A stretch of DNA of 64,000 nt from NCBI RefSeq assembly GCF_003665095.1, contig NZ_RCHV01000002.1:2600001-2664000 (forward strand), given 5' to 3'. The number at the start of each line of letters is the position of its first letter. Position 1 is the stretch's first letter. Positions 1-8,796 of this stretch are shown in pieces. The translations under genes were made by a program, and so were the position numbers. This DNA comes from Streptomyces sp. Z26. Lineage in GTDB: Bacteria; Actinomycetota; Actinomycetes; Streptomycetales; Streptomycetaceae. The notes under the pieces are model-generated. The model made no database searches and was not told the origin of the DNA. It saw only the letters and a list, made by a program, of their open reading frames with translations.

Positions 1-648
1 CAGCGGGACGACGGCGAGCGCCGCGCCGCACACCGCCAGCGACGCCGTACGCCAGCCCGGCCCCTCCACCAGCACCGCGACCAGCGGCAGGAACACCAGC
101 TGGCCCGCGGCGCCACCCGCCGTGAGCACACCGGTGACCAGACCGCGGCGGGCCACGAACCAGCGGTTGGTGACCGTCGCGGCGAACGCGAGCGCCATCG
201 AGCCGCTGCCGAGTCCGACGAGCACGCCCCAGCACAGGAACAGTTGCCACGGCGCGGTCATGAAGACGGTCAGCCCGCTGCCCGCGGCGATCAGCAGCAG
301 CGCGCAGGCGACGACGCGGCGGATGCCGTAGCGCTCCATCAGGGCGGACGCGAAGGGCGCGGTGAGGCCGTACAGCAGGACGTTGACGGAGACCGCGCCC
401 GAGACGGTGCCGCTGGACCAGCCGAACTCGTCCTTCAGCGGGTCGATGAAGACGCTCGGCGTCGCGCGGAAACCGGCCGCGCCGACCAGCGCGACGAACG
501 CCACGACCGCGACCCACCAGGCGCGGTGGACGCGCGGACGGCGACCGGGCGCGGGAACGGGCGTGGGCGTGGGAACGGGCGCGGGAGCGGCCTCGGTGGG
601 CGACGGGGGCGCGGGGGACGGCGGGCCGGGCGGGAGCGTGTGGGTCAC
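1..648 (-). CDS. MFS transporter, N-terminal part (cut by window start)
   Basis: The reverse strand reads without a stop from a GTG at 648 to the window edge. After a Pro/Ala-rich N-terminus of about 40 residues come hydrophobic segments typical of a major facilitator, with a Ser/Gly-rich helix and an Arg-rich cytoplasmic loop of the form ERYGIRRV between helices 2 and 3. FIDPLKDEFGWSSGTVSGA after helix 1 is the pattern of the oxalate/formate antiporter-like subfamily. It is an inner-membrane secondary transporter; substrate unknown. Only about 216 residues lie in the window, so the C-terminal half is missing. It is divergent from the GlxA/AraC regulator at 719, which may control it (inferred from position only). 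Confidence 0.8.
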   Translation of the reverse strand, partial: MTHTLPPGPPSPAPPSPTEAAPAPVPTPTPVPAPGRRPRVHRAWWVAVVAFVALVGAAGFRATPSVFIDPLKDEFGWSSGTVSGAVSVNVLLYGLTAPFASALMERYGIRRVVACALLLIAAGSGLTVFMTAPWQLFLCWGVLVGLGSGSMALAFAATVTNRWFVARRGLVTGVLTAGGAAGQLVFLPLVAVLVEGPGWRTASLAVCGAALAVVPL

Positions 649-718
649 GCGACCAGCCTGGCCGTGGCGGCCGTACGGAACGAGTGGCCCGAAGGCCATG
701 ATGTGCGAGGATCGGGCC

Positions 719-1762
719 ATGAGCGTGTTCCGGCACCCGGGGCGCCACCGCGTCGCCGTCCTCGTACGGCACGGCCTGCTCCCCCTCGAACTCGGCATCC
801 CGCACCGCGTGTTGGGCCAGGCCCGGAGCGCGGCGGGCGAGCCGCTGTACTCCGTCGCGACCTGCTCCCCGACGCCCGGCGCGGTGCGTACGGACGCGGA
901 CTTCACCGTCGACGTCCCGCACGGCCCGGAGGCGCTGGCCGAGGCGGACACGGTGCTCGTCCCCGCGTCACACGGGCCCGACGAGCCGTACGCCCGGGGC
1001 GCGTTGGAGCCCCCGCTGGCGGCGGCGCTGGAACGGGTACGGCCCGGCGCCCGGATCGCCTCCATCTGCACCGGCGCGTTCGTGCTGGCCGCCGCCGGGC
1101 TGCTCGACGGGCGGCGCGCGACCACCCACTGGGCGTCCTGCGCCCGGCTCCAACGCCTCTTCCCCGACGTACGCGTCGACCCGGACGTGCTCTACGTCGC
1201 CGACGGCCCGGTGTGGACGTCCGCGGGCGTCGCCTCCGGGATCGACCTGTGCCTGCACATGGTGCGCGAGGACTTCGGCGCGGCCGTCGCCAACGCGGTG
1301 GCGCGCCGCACCGTCGTACCGCCCCACCGGGACGGCGGGCAGGCGCAGTTCGTCGAACGGCCCGTCCCCGAGCCCGGCACGTCCGGCACCGGCGCGGCGC
1401 GGGCATGGGCGCTGAAGCACCTCGAACGGCCGCTGACGCTACGGGAGTTGGCGGAACGGGAGGCGATGAGCGTACGGACCTTCACGCGCCGTTTCCGGGC
1501 GGAGGTCGGCGTGAGCCCGCAGCAGTGGCTCACCCGGCAGCGCGTCGAACGGGCCCGGCAGTTGCTGGAGGAGACGGACCTGCCCGTCGACCGGGTCGCG
1601 GCGGACGCGGGCTTCGGTTCGGCGTCGGCGCTCCGGGCGCACCTCCAGACGGCGTTGGGGGTGTCACCGAGCGCGTACCGGCGGACGTTCCGCGCGACGG
1701 CGACGCGTACGGCGGGGACGGCGACCACAGCGGGTACGACGGCAGGTACGGCGGCGGGCTGA
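719..1762 (+). CDS. GlxA-family transcriptional regulator (DJ-1/PfpI domain plus AraC HTH)
   Basis: This 347-residue protein has an N-terminal DJ-1/PfpI-like domain (about residues 10-185) with a Cys at the nucleophile elbow (Cys117 in SICTGAF), and a C-terminal AraC-type double helix-turn-helix (about 225-325) ending in the conserved AGFGSASALRAH and GVSPSAYRR elements. This is the GlxA/FtrA architecture: a cytoplasmic DNA-binding regulator whose PfpI-like domain probably senses a small ligand. I chose the ATG at 719 because a GAGG element lies about eight bases upstream; an in-frame ATG at 698 is possible. The divergent MFS gene is the obvious candidate target. The Thr/Ala/Gly tail of about 20 residues is low complexity and probably disordered. 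Confidence 0.88.
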   Translation: MSVFRHPGRHRVAVLVRHGLLPLELGIPHRVLGQARSAAGEPLYSVATCSPTPGAVRTDADFTVDVPHGPEALAEADTVLVPASHGPDEPYARGALEPPLAAALERVRPGARIASICTGAFVLAAAGLLDGRRATTHWASCARLQRLFPDVRVDPDVLYVADGPVWTSAGVASGIDLCLHMVREDFGAAVANAVARRTVVPPHRDGGQAQFVERPVPEPGTSGTGAARAWALKHLERPLTLRELAEREAMSVRTFTRRFRAEVGVSPQQWLTRQRVERARQLLEETDLPVDRVAADAGFGSASALRAHLQTALGVSPSAYRRTFRATATRTAGTATTAGTTAGTAAG

Positions 1763-2025
1763 GGCGTACGGGCGGGTCGGGTGGCGGCGCACCCGCGCCC
1801 ACCGCGAGCGGGGCACGGCGGAACCGCCACCCGGCCCCGGCGTCGGACCCTGCCTCCGGAGGGAGGCCGGCGCCGACCGCGACCCGTACTCGTCGAGGCG
1901 TCCGGCGACCCTCGGCGTCCCCTCACGACGCGCCGCTTCACCCAAGAGTGAGGAACCGTGCACAGTACGTCAACACCCGGCGTCCGCCCGGCGGTCCGGA
2001 CCGTACGCCCCCCAGGCGGCGTCCG

Positions 2026-2445
2026 TCACGCCTCGGTCGCGGGCCCCAGCTCGCACCAGATGCGCTTGCCGCCGCTCTCGCGGTGCCAGCCCCAGCGGTC
2101 CGCGAGGCCGGAGACCAGCTCCAGGCCACGCCCGTTGGTGTCGTCGCCGTCCGCGTGCCGGGGGCGGGGCGCGCGGCTGCTGGCGTCGTCGACCTCCAGC
2201 CGTACGGCACCCGTGCCCGCGTCGGTGCCGGCGCCGGAGTGCGGATGCGGCAGCAGCATGCGGAGGACGGCGGGGCAACCGGTGTGCACGACGGCGTTCG
2301 TGACCAGCTCGGAGATGAGCAGCACCACGGTCTCCGCCAGCGGCTCGTCCTGCCCGATCCCGCACCCCGCCAGCCGCGCGCGGGCCCAGCGGCGGGCGCG
2401 GCCGACCTCGGCCGGATCGGCTCCGATCTCCAGGACCTGAAGCAC
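2026..2445 (-). CDS. ATP-binding anti-sigma regulatory factor (RsbW/SpoIIAB-like HATPase)
   Basis: This 139-residue single-domain GHKL ATPase has the N box (ISELVTNAVVH, Asn50), a G1-like VDDASS segment (Asp86/87) and the glycine lid GRGLELV (105-111), followed by the strand GGKRIWCEL. Proteins of this size and motif order bind sigma factors or phosphorylate STAS antagonists in Streptomyces partner switching. The STAS gene 340 bp away on the same strand and the sigma factor at 3.5 kb suggest one regulatory neighbourhood. No output domain is fused. Function as kinase rather than simple binder is inferred. Stop codon abuts a short gene-free stretch (1763-2025). Confidence 0.87.
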   Translation of the reverse strand: MLQVLEIGADPAEVGRARRWARARLAGCGIGQDEPLAETVVLLISELVTNAVVHTGCPAVLRMLLPHPHSGAGTDAGTGAVRLEVDDASSRAPRPRHADGDDTNGRGLELVSGLADRWGWHRESGGKRIWCELGPATEA

Positions 2446-2785
2446 CTGTACCCCTCACACCACCTGGACGCCTGGACGTGTCACCTCGCGCGTCCGCCCC
2501 GCGACGGCACGCGCACCCGGCCGGGAGCGGTCCGTACGCCCCGGCCTCCCCGTACGGGAGACCTCCGGGGTCACCGGCGCACCGCGGCGGAAAGGCCGCG
2601 CTCCGCGGCCCCGCCGTCACCGGGCGTCGTACGGCGCCGGGGGCACCGCCGCGCGCTCGGTGCACCGCGGGGCGGCTCACACGCCAGGGAGCGTACCCGA
2701 TATCCCACAAAGTGCCGCAGTGCCGGAATTCCGCACGGAATCACGGGGAGCACGCGGCGGGCGCACGGTCCCGCGCGCCGGGCGC
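2446..2785. other. Gene-free stretch between RsbW-like and STAS genes
   Basis: I see no coding region with credible codon bias here. It presumably holds the upstream region of the RsbW-like gene and the 3' end of the STAS transcript. No clear hairpin terminator or promoter consensus was recognised. Confidence 0.5.
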
Positions 2786-3181
2786 TCAGGCGGAGAGCGG
2801 ACCGGCGGTCGCGCTGCGGCCGGTGTCGGTGGCCGCGTCCAGGTCCGGGTAGCAGTCGAACAGCCGACGCACGCCGAGCGCCGCCAGCACGCGGTTGACG
2901 TGGGAGCCGTCCTCGGCGCCGCGCGCCGGGAGGATCAGCCGCAACTGGCCCGCGCAAGACCGCATCAGTCGACGCGACGCGATCAGGACACCCACACCGC
3001 TGGAGTCGCAGAAAAGGACCTCGGACAGGTCCAGCACCAGGCTGCGCCGACCGTCCGCGACCGCGTCGTGGACGTGCTGCCGTACGGCGGGCGACGTGAC
3101 CAGGTCCATCTCGCCCGACACACGGAGGACCGCCCACTCCCCCCGTTCCTCCTCGCACACTTTCAACGACACGTGTCCCAT
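2786..3181 (-). CDS. STAS-domain anti-sigma factor antagonist
   Basis: The protein is about 131 residues and is a single STAS domain. The signature FCDSSGVGVL (about residues 57-66) carries the serine that RsbW-type kinases phosphorylate (Ser60 by analogy with SpoIIAA/RsbV). VSGEMDLVTSPAV near residue 22 is the typical first strand-helix. The role is partner switching: unphosphorylated antagonist sequesters an anti-sigma kinase and frees a sigma factor. The start is uncertain: GTG at 3211, ATG at 3181 and GTG at 3172 are all in frame, and the AAGGGA sequence just before 3181 is best spaced for 3172. BldG is a relative, but identity with BldG is not claimed. It is divergent from the sigma factor gene. 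Confidence 0.87.
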   Translation of the reverse strand: MGHVSLKVCEEERGEWAVLRVSGEMDLVTSPAVRQHVHDAVADGRRSLVLDLSEVLFCDSSGVGVLIASRRLMRSCAGQLRLILPARGAEDGSHVNRVLAALGVRRLFDCYPDLDAATDTGRSATAGPLSA

Positions 3182-3555
3182 TCCCTTTCGCTCGCCGGGC
3201 CCGCTCACCACGCGGCGGGCCCCCGACCGCCCTGCCGGGAGTCATCCCTTCCCGGCTCGGCTGCCCGACCGGTGACGGCCGAAACTGCTCGCGCGTACGA
3301 CCCTATGCCGCGACTCTATGCCGCGCTCGACCCGTTCCTCCCTTTGGTTCCGACCGGAACCGCGCAACGGGAAGGCATATTCCCCCCGTTCACGGGGGAC
3401 GGAGATCGATACGGGCCACCGTAAAGTGACGGGATCGGCACCAACAGCGATCCCCGTGACCGGCACATTGCCGCAAAGGGGCGTACCTTGTCAGCCCCCC
3501 GGACTACATTCGGGGCGGAGACGGGGTGACGTGGCGCTATGGGGAGCGGAGCCGT
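3182..3555. promoter_or_regulatory. Divergent regulatory region between STAS and sigma genes
   Basis: This 370-bp gap is unusually low in GC for the window. It contains a perfect dyad GGTTCC-GACC-GGAACC at 3346-3361 and a ten-base direct repeat CTATGCCGCG at 3303-3312 and 3316-3325 (13-bp period, close to a helical turn). Both look like protein-binding features. I could not place a confident -35/-10 pair. The regulator is unknown. Confidence 0.4.
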
Positions 3556-4134
3556 ATGGCACAGGACACACCACCACGCTGGGACCGGAAGATGCAGCAG
3601 CGGCTGGCGCGCGGTGAGGCCGCCGCGCTGAGCGAGCTGTACGACCGGTTCGCCCCGCTCGTGCACGGTCTCGCGCACCGCGTCCTGGACGACGAGGACG
3701 CGGCGGACAGCACCACCCGGGACGTCTTCGCGTACGTGTGGGAACACCCCGACGCGTACGACCCGCGGCGGGGGCCGCTGCGTTCGTGGATCGCCGCGCT
3801 GACACAGGAACGGGCGGCGGGCAGACTCCGCAGACAGGAGCGCGAGGGCTCCCCGGAGCAGATCGAGGAGAAGGTGCGCACCGCCTCGGCGGCGGCCCGC
3901 GCCGACTACATCGTGACATCGATGCCCGCCTCGCTGCGCGCCGCGCTGGAGCTGGCGTACTTCCAGCGCCGTGACTACCGGCAGACCGCCGAACGGCTCG
4001 GCGTCACCGAGGACGAGGCCCGCCGACGGCTCCGTCTCGGGCTGCAACTCCTCTCCTCCGCCACGACGCGCGGCCTGCCCGCCGCGTCGGCGGCGCCGCC
4101 CCGCGTACCGCCGGGCGTCGGGCGGCCGCGGTGA
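3556..4134 (+). CDS. ECF-type RNA polymerase sigma factor
   Basis: This 192-residue protein has a sigma-70 region 2 (ALSELYDRFAPLVHGLAHRVL and RDVFAYVWEHPDAYDPRRG, with the SWIAALTQER segment) and a C-terminal region 4 helix-turn-helix (ALELAYFQRRDYRQTAERLG, then EDEARRRLRLGLQLL). The order and length fit an extracytoplasmic-function sigma factor of the SigK-like group common in Streptomyces. The ATG at 3556 is chosen for the GGGGAGCGGA ribosome site directly upstream; a GTG at 3526 is in frame. The next gene encodes a zinc-finger protein, the usual anti-sigma arrangement. The C-terminal tail after region 4 is Ala/Pro-rich. Confidence 0.88.
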   Translation: MAQDTPPRWDRKMQQRLARGEAAALSELYDRFAPLVHGLAHRVLDDEDAADSTTRDVFAYVWEHPDAYDPRRGPLRSWIAALTQERAAGRLRRQEREGSPEQIEEKVRTASAAARADYIVTSMPASLRAALELAYFQRRDYRQTAERLGVTEDEARRRLRLGLQLLSSATTRGLPAASAAPPRVPPGVGRPR

Positions 4135-4273
4135 GCGGGCGCGACGGAGCGCGGGGGACGGGGCGCGAGGGGACGACGACGAGTCGGACGGCTGCCCAGG
4201 CCCGGACGGGGCCCGGGGCGACGGCGGCGAGGACGGGCGCGACGGCGGCCCGGACGACGGCGGTCCGGAGGGC

Positions 4274-5767
4274 GTGGCGCGGCTGCCGCGCATACCCACG
4301 CCGCGCAAACCCGCCGAGGACGGCGACTGGCCCGCGCGGGCGTCGGTGCCCCGGCCGCGGACGGGTGCGGGCGGCGACGCCGAGACGGCGGCGGAACCGG
4401 CCGCGGGACCCCGTACGGAACGGATGGAACGTACGGAACAAGCCGAGCGCGCGGAACGGACGGCACGGAGCGCGCCCGACGCGCCCGCCGATCCGGACCG
4501 ACCGGCCGAGGGCGCCGGGCCCGACGCGGCGCCCGAGTACGACCACGTCCTGCTCAAGTCCCTGCTCGGCGCCTGGGCGTTGGCCGCCTGCTCCGCCGAG
4601 GAGACCACCGCCCTGGAGTCGCACCTCACCCGGTGCGGCGCCTGCGCGGACGAGGCGCTGCGGCTGCGCGACGCCGTCGGGCTGCTGCACCACGAGGACA
4701 GCCTCGACCTGGACCCGACGCTGCGTTCGCGGGTCCTCGACGGCTGCCTGGACCGCCGCCCCGCGCGGGTGCCCATCCCGGAGTGGGCGGTGCCGTACGA
4801 CGCCGAGTCCGCGCGGCTGGAGGCGCTGCTGCACGACATGGCCGAGGCGGAGTGGCGCGCGCCCGTACGGCTGCGCTGGTTCGACGGGCGGGCGAGCGCC
4901 GTACGGGAGACGACGGTGGCCGGGGTGATCGGCCACCTCCTCGCCGTGGACGGGCTGGTGGCCGTCGCGCTGGGGCTGCCCGACCCGCTGGCGGCGCTGC
5001 CGCTGCCGAAGGCGGCGGGCCCGTCGGCGCGCACGGAGGCGCTGTGGAGCGCGGGCGGACTGCCCGACCTGGAGGGGGCGTTCGGCGGGGTGCCGGGCGC
5101 GGCCGCGCGCCCCGGGCGGGCGGCGGAGGCGCGCGCGGACCCGGAGGCGGAGGCGTACGGCGGGCTGTTCACGGGGCACGCGGCGGCACCGGCGGCGCGT
5201 GCCGTACGGGCGCGGTGGCGGGACCAGGGGCACACGCTGCTGCGTACGATCTCCTTCGCCGGCCCCGGCGTGACCGGGCTCGACGTGGCGTACCACGACT
5301 TCCGGCTCCCCCTGAAGGACGCCCTCCTGGAGCGCGCCTTCGAGTGCTGGGTGCACGCCGGTGACATCGCGGAGGCGGTCGACTACCCGTACGAGCCGCC
5401 CGCGGGCCCGCACCTCAACCTGATGGTCGACCTCGCCGCGCGGCAGCTGCCCGGCACCATCGCGCACCGCCGCCGGGCCGGACTGGCCGCGCCCGCGCGG
5501 CGGTTGTCCGCGGCGGGGGCGCCGGGGCGGACGCTGCACCTGGAGGTCGAGGGGGCGGGCGGCGGCCACTGGTACATCCCGCTGGACTCGCCCGGCACGG
5601 CCGCGACGCCGGAGGCGGCGGTGGCCCATGTGGCGCTGGACGGCGCGGAGTTCTGCCAGCTGGCGGCCGGGCACGTGCCGCCGCAGGAGGCGGCGGCGGG
5701 GCAGGAGGGCGACCGGGAGGCGATCCGCGACGTGCTGTACGCGGCGGCCTCGCTGTCCCGGCTGTAG
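4274..5767 (+). CDS. Zinc-finger (zf-HC2) anti-sigma-like protein with MDMPI-like domain
   Basis: After a long charged, probably disordered N-terminus, the motif HLTRCGAC (H-x3-C-x2-C) with an upstream Cys marks a zf-HC2 anti-sigma zinc site. The following 350 residues resemble the mycothiol-dependent maleylpyruvate isomerase/DinB fold: EWRAPVRLRWFDGR, GVIGHLLAVDGLVAVALG, and a helix with ERAFECWVHAGDIAEAVD holding possible metal-binding His/Asp. It directly follows the sigma gene and probably binds that sigma factor. The start is uncertain: GTG 4274 follows a GGAGG, but spacing is tight; an ATG lies at 4424. Starts further upstream in this frame give only Arg/Pro-rich sequence overlapping the sigma gene. 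Confidence 0.75.
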   Translation: MARLPRIPTPRKPAEDGDWPARASVPRPRTGAGGDAETAAEPAAGPRTERMERTEQAERAERTARSAPDAPADPDRPAEGAGPDAAPEYDHVLLKSLLGAWALAACSAEETTALESHLTRCGACADEALRLRDAVGLLHHEDSLDLDPTLRSRVLDGCLDRRPARVPIPEWAVPYDAESARLEALLHDMAEAEWRAPVRLRWFDGRASAVRETTVAGVIGHLLAVDGLVAVALGLPDPLAALPLPKAAGPSARTEALWSAGGLPDLEGAFGGVPGAAARPGRAAEARADPEAEAYGGLFTGHAAAPAARAVRARWRDQGHTLLRTISFAGPGVTGLDVAYHDFRLPLKDALLERAFECWVHAGDIAEAVDYPYEPPAGPHLNLMVDLAARQLPGTIAHRRRAGLAAPARRLSAAGAPGRTLHLEVEGAGGGHWYIPLDSPGTAATPEAAVAHVALDGAEFCQLAAGHVPPQEAAAGQEGDREAIRDVLYAAASLSRL

Positions 5768-5801
5768 CGCGCGGCGGTACGTCCCGGCCGCGACCGTACG
5801 A

Positions 5802-5845
5802 CGCCGCCCGGCCCCCGCGTCCGTACGCGCGGGGGCCGGGCGGCG
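5802..5845. terminator. Bidirectional terminator between convergent genes
   Basis: A perfect 18-bp stem (CGCCGCCCGGCCCCCGCG at 5802-5819 with its complement at 5828-5845) closes an 8-base loop. It lies between the stop codons of the convergent genes ending at 5767 and 5853. Confidence 0.85.
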
Positions 5846-5852
5846 CGCCGCG

Positions 5853-6737
5853 TCAGGTGAAGACGACCGTGCGGTGCCCGTTCAGCAGGACCCGGTGCTC
5901 GCTGTGCCACTTCACCGCGCGGGCCAGCGCCTGGCACTCGACGTCCCGGCCGACGGCGACGAGTTCGTCGGGGGTGAGGTCGTGCTCGACCCGTTCCACC
6001 TCCTGCTCGATGATCGGGCCCTCGTCCAGCTCGGCCGTCACGTAGTGCGCGGTCGCCCCGATGAGCTTCACGCCGCGCGCGTGCGCCTGGTGGTAGGGCT
6101 TGGCGCCCTTGAAGCTCGGCAGGAACGAGTGGTGGATGTTGATGATCCGGCCGGACAGCGCCTTGCACAGGTCGTCGGAGAGCACCTGCATGTAGCGGGC
6201 GAGGACGACGAGTTCGACGTCCTCCTCCTCGACCAGTCGCAGCAGCTCCGCCTCCGCCTCCGGCTTGCCGTCCTTGGTCACGGGGATGTGCCGGAACGGG
6301 ATGCCGTACGAGCCGACGAGTTCCTCGAAGTCGGTGTGGTTGGAGACGACGGCCGCCACCTCGACCGGGAGCGCGCCGATCCGGGAGCGGAACAGCAGGT
6401 CGTTCAGGCAGTGCCCGAACCGGCTGACCATCAGCACCACCCGCATCCGCGCGCCCGCCCGGTGCAGCTGCCAGTCCATGCGGAACGAGTCGCCTATGGC
6501 GGCGAATCCGGCGCGCAGCTTGTCGAGCGTGACGGGTGCGGCCGACCCCTCGTCGGCGCGACCCGTACCGGCGCTGAAGTGGACGCGCATGAAGAACAGG
6601 CCGGTGCCGCGGTCGCCGAACTGCCGGCTGTCCTCGATGTTGCACCCGGTCATGAACAGGTAGCTGGAGACTGCGTGCACGATGCCCTGCTTGTCCGGGC
6701 ACGAAAGGGTGAGGACGTACTCCTCCGGCTCGCTCAT
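5853..6737 (-). CDS. purU: Formyltetrahydrofolate deformylase
   Basis: This 294-residue protein has an N-terminal ACT domain (LSCPDKQGIVHAVSSYL, residues 10-26) and a C-terminal formyltransferase-fold hydrolase domain. The catalytic Asn-His-Asp set is present: INIHHSFLPSFKGAKPY supplies Asn and His, and ELDEGPIIEQ supplies Asp. It hydrolyses 10-formyl-tetrahydrofolate to formate and tetrahydrofolate in the cytoplasm, balancing one-carbon pools and supplying formate for purine synthesis. Length matches the family. It is convergent with the anti-sigma gene and shares the strong hairpin at 5802-5845. The SCO4402-family gene lies upstream on the same strand with a 120-bp gap. Confidence 0.96.
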   Translation of the reverse strand: MSEPEEYVLTLSCPDKQGIVHAVSSYLFMTGCNIEDSRQFGDRGTGLFFMRVHFSAGTGRADEGSAAPVTLDKLRAGFAAIGDSFRMDWQLHRAGARMRVVLMVSRFGHCLNDLLFRSRIGALPVEVAAVVSNHTDFEELVGSYGIPFRHIPVTKDGKPEAEAELLRLVEEEDVELVVLARYMQVLSDDLCKALSGRIINIHHSFLPSFKGAKPYHQAHARGVKLIGATAHYVTAELDEGPIIEQEVERVEHDLTPDELVAVGRDVECQALARAVKWHSEHRVLLNGHRTVVFT

Positions 6738-6858
6738 GCCCCACAGCGTGGCACACGGAGGGCCGTTCGCGCCCGGGTCCGGCGGACCCCGTATCGCGGA
6801 CCCGCCACGGCGCCGTCCCGACCGGTCCGGTCCGGGTCCCGCCCGGGTCCCGCCCCGG

Positions 6859-7356
6859 TCAGACGGTGCGGAGCGACACCGCGAGCGCGTCCAGGGAGCG
6901 CGGGCGCTCGTCCGGGTCCTCGCCGTCGTTCGCCGCGAGCCGCACGTGCGCGTCCCGCGCGGCGCGTACGGCCTCGGGCCAGGCGTGGTGCTGCATGTAC
7001 GTGCCGACGGGGGCGTCCGCGCCGACCTGGTGCATGATGCGCAGCACCCGGAGCACGGCGGTGTCCACGAGGGCGGCCTCCTGCGAGTCCCGGAAGATCG
7101 TCCCCACGTACTTCTCGGCCGACCAGCTGTCCAGCCAGGTGTCCTCGACGAGGCGGTAGACCGCGTCGGTCACGTCGCCGTAGCCGGGTACACCCGCCGC
7201 CCAGCACTCCTGCTGGAAGACGGGGTCGGAGAGCATGTGCAGGGCCGAGCGCACGTTGCTGCGCCAGCGCCACCAGGGCATGTCGTTGACGGGCATGCCG
7301 TCCATGGTGGTGGACCGGCGCCCACGGCGGGAAGGGTTCTCCGAAGCTCGCTGCAT
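6859..7356 (-). CDS. SCO4402-family conserved protein
   Basis: This conserved actinobacterial protein of about 165 residues contains MPWWRWRSNVRSALHML, then YGDVTDAVYRLVEDTWLDSW and RDSQEAALVDTAVLRVLRI. I recognise it as the family named after S. coelicolor SCO4402, which has no assigned function. It is soluble, mostly alpha-helical and has no signal peptide. The 5' end is uncertain: ATG codons at 7389, 7356 and 7305 are in frame. I prefer 7356 because ENPSRRGRRSTT downstream looks conserved rather than like leader sequence. It lies beside purU, as in S. coelicolor (from memory). Confidence 0.75.
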   Translation of the reverse strand: MQRASENPSRRGRRSTTMDGMPVNDMPWWRWRSNVRSALHMLSDPVFQQECWAAGVPGYGDVTDAVYRLVEDTWLDSWSAEKYVGTIFRDSQEAALVDTAVLRVLRIMHQVGADAPVGTYMQHHAWPEAVRAARDAHVRLAANDGEDPDERPRSLDALAVSLRTV

Positions 7357-7479
7357 GATGCTCGACCATACGTTCCCGGGCGTCCCCACGGTTCGGCCCC
7401 CCGCAATTCATCCGCACGTCACCGCCCCGTGACCGGACGGCACCGCCCGGTTCCCGGCGGCCCGGCATCGTCGTGCCAC

Positions 7480-8772
7480 ATGACTGCCCGGCGCCGCTCC
7501 ACCCAGGTCACCGCCCTCGCCGCCGCGGCGGTCGCGTGCGTCTCGCTGCTGTCCGGCTGCGGGGCGCTGCCCGGTACGGCGGAGGCCGACGACGACGGGA
7601 TCGCCGTGATGACCTGGGCGCCGGAGGGCACCCGGGCCACCGACGTGCCCGGCATGCCCGCCATGGCGCAGGCGTTCGCGCGCTGGGTCAACGCGGAGGG
7701 CGGCATCCACGGCCGCCGCCTGGAGGTCTTCACCTGCGACGACCACAACGAGTCGGTGGGCGCCGCCCGTTGCGCGGCCCGCGCGGTGGAGGAGGACGTC
7801 GTCGCGGTCGTCGGCTCGTACAGCCAGCACGGGCGGTCCTTCATGTCGCCGCTGGAGGGCGCCGCGATCCCCTACCTCGGCGGATACGGCCTCACCGAGG
7901 AGGAGTTCACCAGCCCGCTGTCGTACCCGGTGAACGGCGGCCTCCCCGCGCTCGTCGCGGGCAACGGGCAGCAGCTGGCCGCCGGGCGGTGCGACCGCGT
8001 CGCGCTGGTACGGCCCGACAACGTCGGCGGCGACCAGCTCCCCCGTCTCCTCGACGCGGGCCTGCGCGGGGGCGGCGCGACCGCCGCGGTGCCCGCCGCG
8101 GACGTCCGGGCCCCGGAGGACGCCACCTCGTACCGGGACGCGGCGCGGCAGGCGCTGGAGGGCTCCGCCACCGGGTCGAAGGGCGGCGGGCGGTCCTGTG
8201 TGACGGCGATGCTCGGCGGGCGTACGGGCACGTTCTTCGACTCGTTCCGGCGGCTGGTCGACGCGGACGCGCCGGTCCGTACGGCGTCGGTGGTCGGCGG
8301 GGTGCAGCAGTCGCTGGTGGACCGTACGGGCGGCTCGGCCAGCCCGCTGGAGGGCACGTACGCGACGGGCTGGTACCCGGCGGGGAGCGACGGGCGCTGG
8401 GACGCGATGCGGAAGGTCGTGCGCGAGCACGCGTTCGGGGACAACCGCATCGACACCGACGACCCCGGCGTACAGACCACCTGGGTCGCGTACACCGCGC
8501 TGCGGGCGGCCCTGGAGTCGCTGGACGCCGACGAGGCCGTCACGGCGGACACGGTGCGGGACGCCCTCGACAACGGCGGCGCCATCCGTACGGGCGGCCT
8601 GACGCCCCCGCTGCGCTGGCACTACGAGGACCTGCTCGCCGCCCACGACTTCCCGCGGATCGTCAACACCAGCGTCACGTACCAGCGGGTCGACGAGGGC
8701 CGACTGGCAGCCGTACGCGACGGCTTCGTGGACGTGGAACGCACCCTGGAGGGCGGCGCGGCGGACCTGTAG
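7480..8772 (+). CDS. ABC transporter substrate-binding lipoprotein (branched-chain amino acid type)
   Basis: The 430-residue protein begins with a lipoprotein signal peptide ending in the lipobox LLSGC (Cys about residue 27). The mature part is a type I periplasmic-binding fold of the LivJ/Leu-Ile-Val class: the FARWVNAEGGIHGRRLEVF segment, VVAVVGSYSQHG, and a long C-terminal lobe with VAYTALRAALESLDADEAVTA. It would be tethered outside the membrane and bind a small molecule. No permease or ATPase genes are adjacent, so it is an orphan binding protein that may work with a distant transporter or act as a sensor. The ATG at 7480 directly precedes the basic signal-peptide N-region. Confidence 0.87.
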   Translation: MTARRRSTQVTALAAAAVACVSLLSGCGALPGTAEADDDGIAVMTWAPEGTRATDVPGMPAMAQAFARWVNAEGGIHGRRLEVFTCDDHNESVGAARCAARAVEEDVVAVVGSYSQHGRSFMSPLEGAAIPYLGGYGLTEEEFTSPLSYPVNGGLPALVAGNGQQLAAGRCDRVALVRPDNVGGDQLPRLLDAGLRGGGATAAVPAADVRAPEDATSYRDAARQALEGSATGSKGGGRSCVTAMLGGRTGTFFDSFRRLVDADAPVRTASVVGGVQQSLVDRTGGSASPLEGTYATGWYPAGSDGRWDAMRKVVREHAFGDNRIDTDDPGVQTTWVAYTALRAALESLDADEAVTADTVRDALDNGGAIRTGGLTPPLRWHYEDLLAAHDFPRIVNTSVTYQRVDEGRLAAVRDGFVDVERTLEGGAADL

Positions 8773-8796
8773 GGGCGCGCGCGTCCGGGCGGTGCG

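Noticed and set aside
244..2898. An 884-codon open frame on the plus strand
   Set aside because: It is Arg/Pro/Gly/Ala-rich, runs across two intergenic gaps and overlaps the AraC regulator and RsbW-like gene in the wrong frame. Such frames are by-products of very high GC.
4131..4928. GTG at the sigma stop codon as start of the anti-sigma gene (GTGA overlap)
   Set aside because: The frame from this GTG gives Arg/Thr-rich noise; the zinc-finger motif is in another frame. A frameshift was considered, but nothing in the downstream gene needs it.
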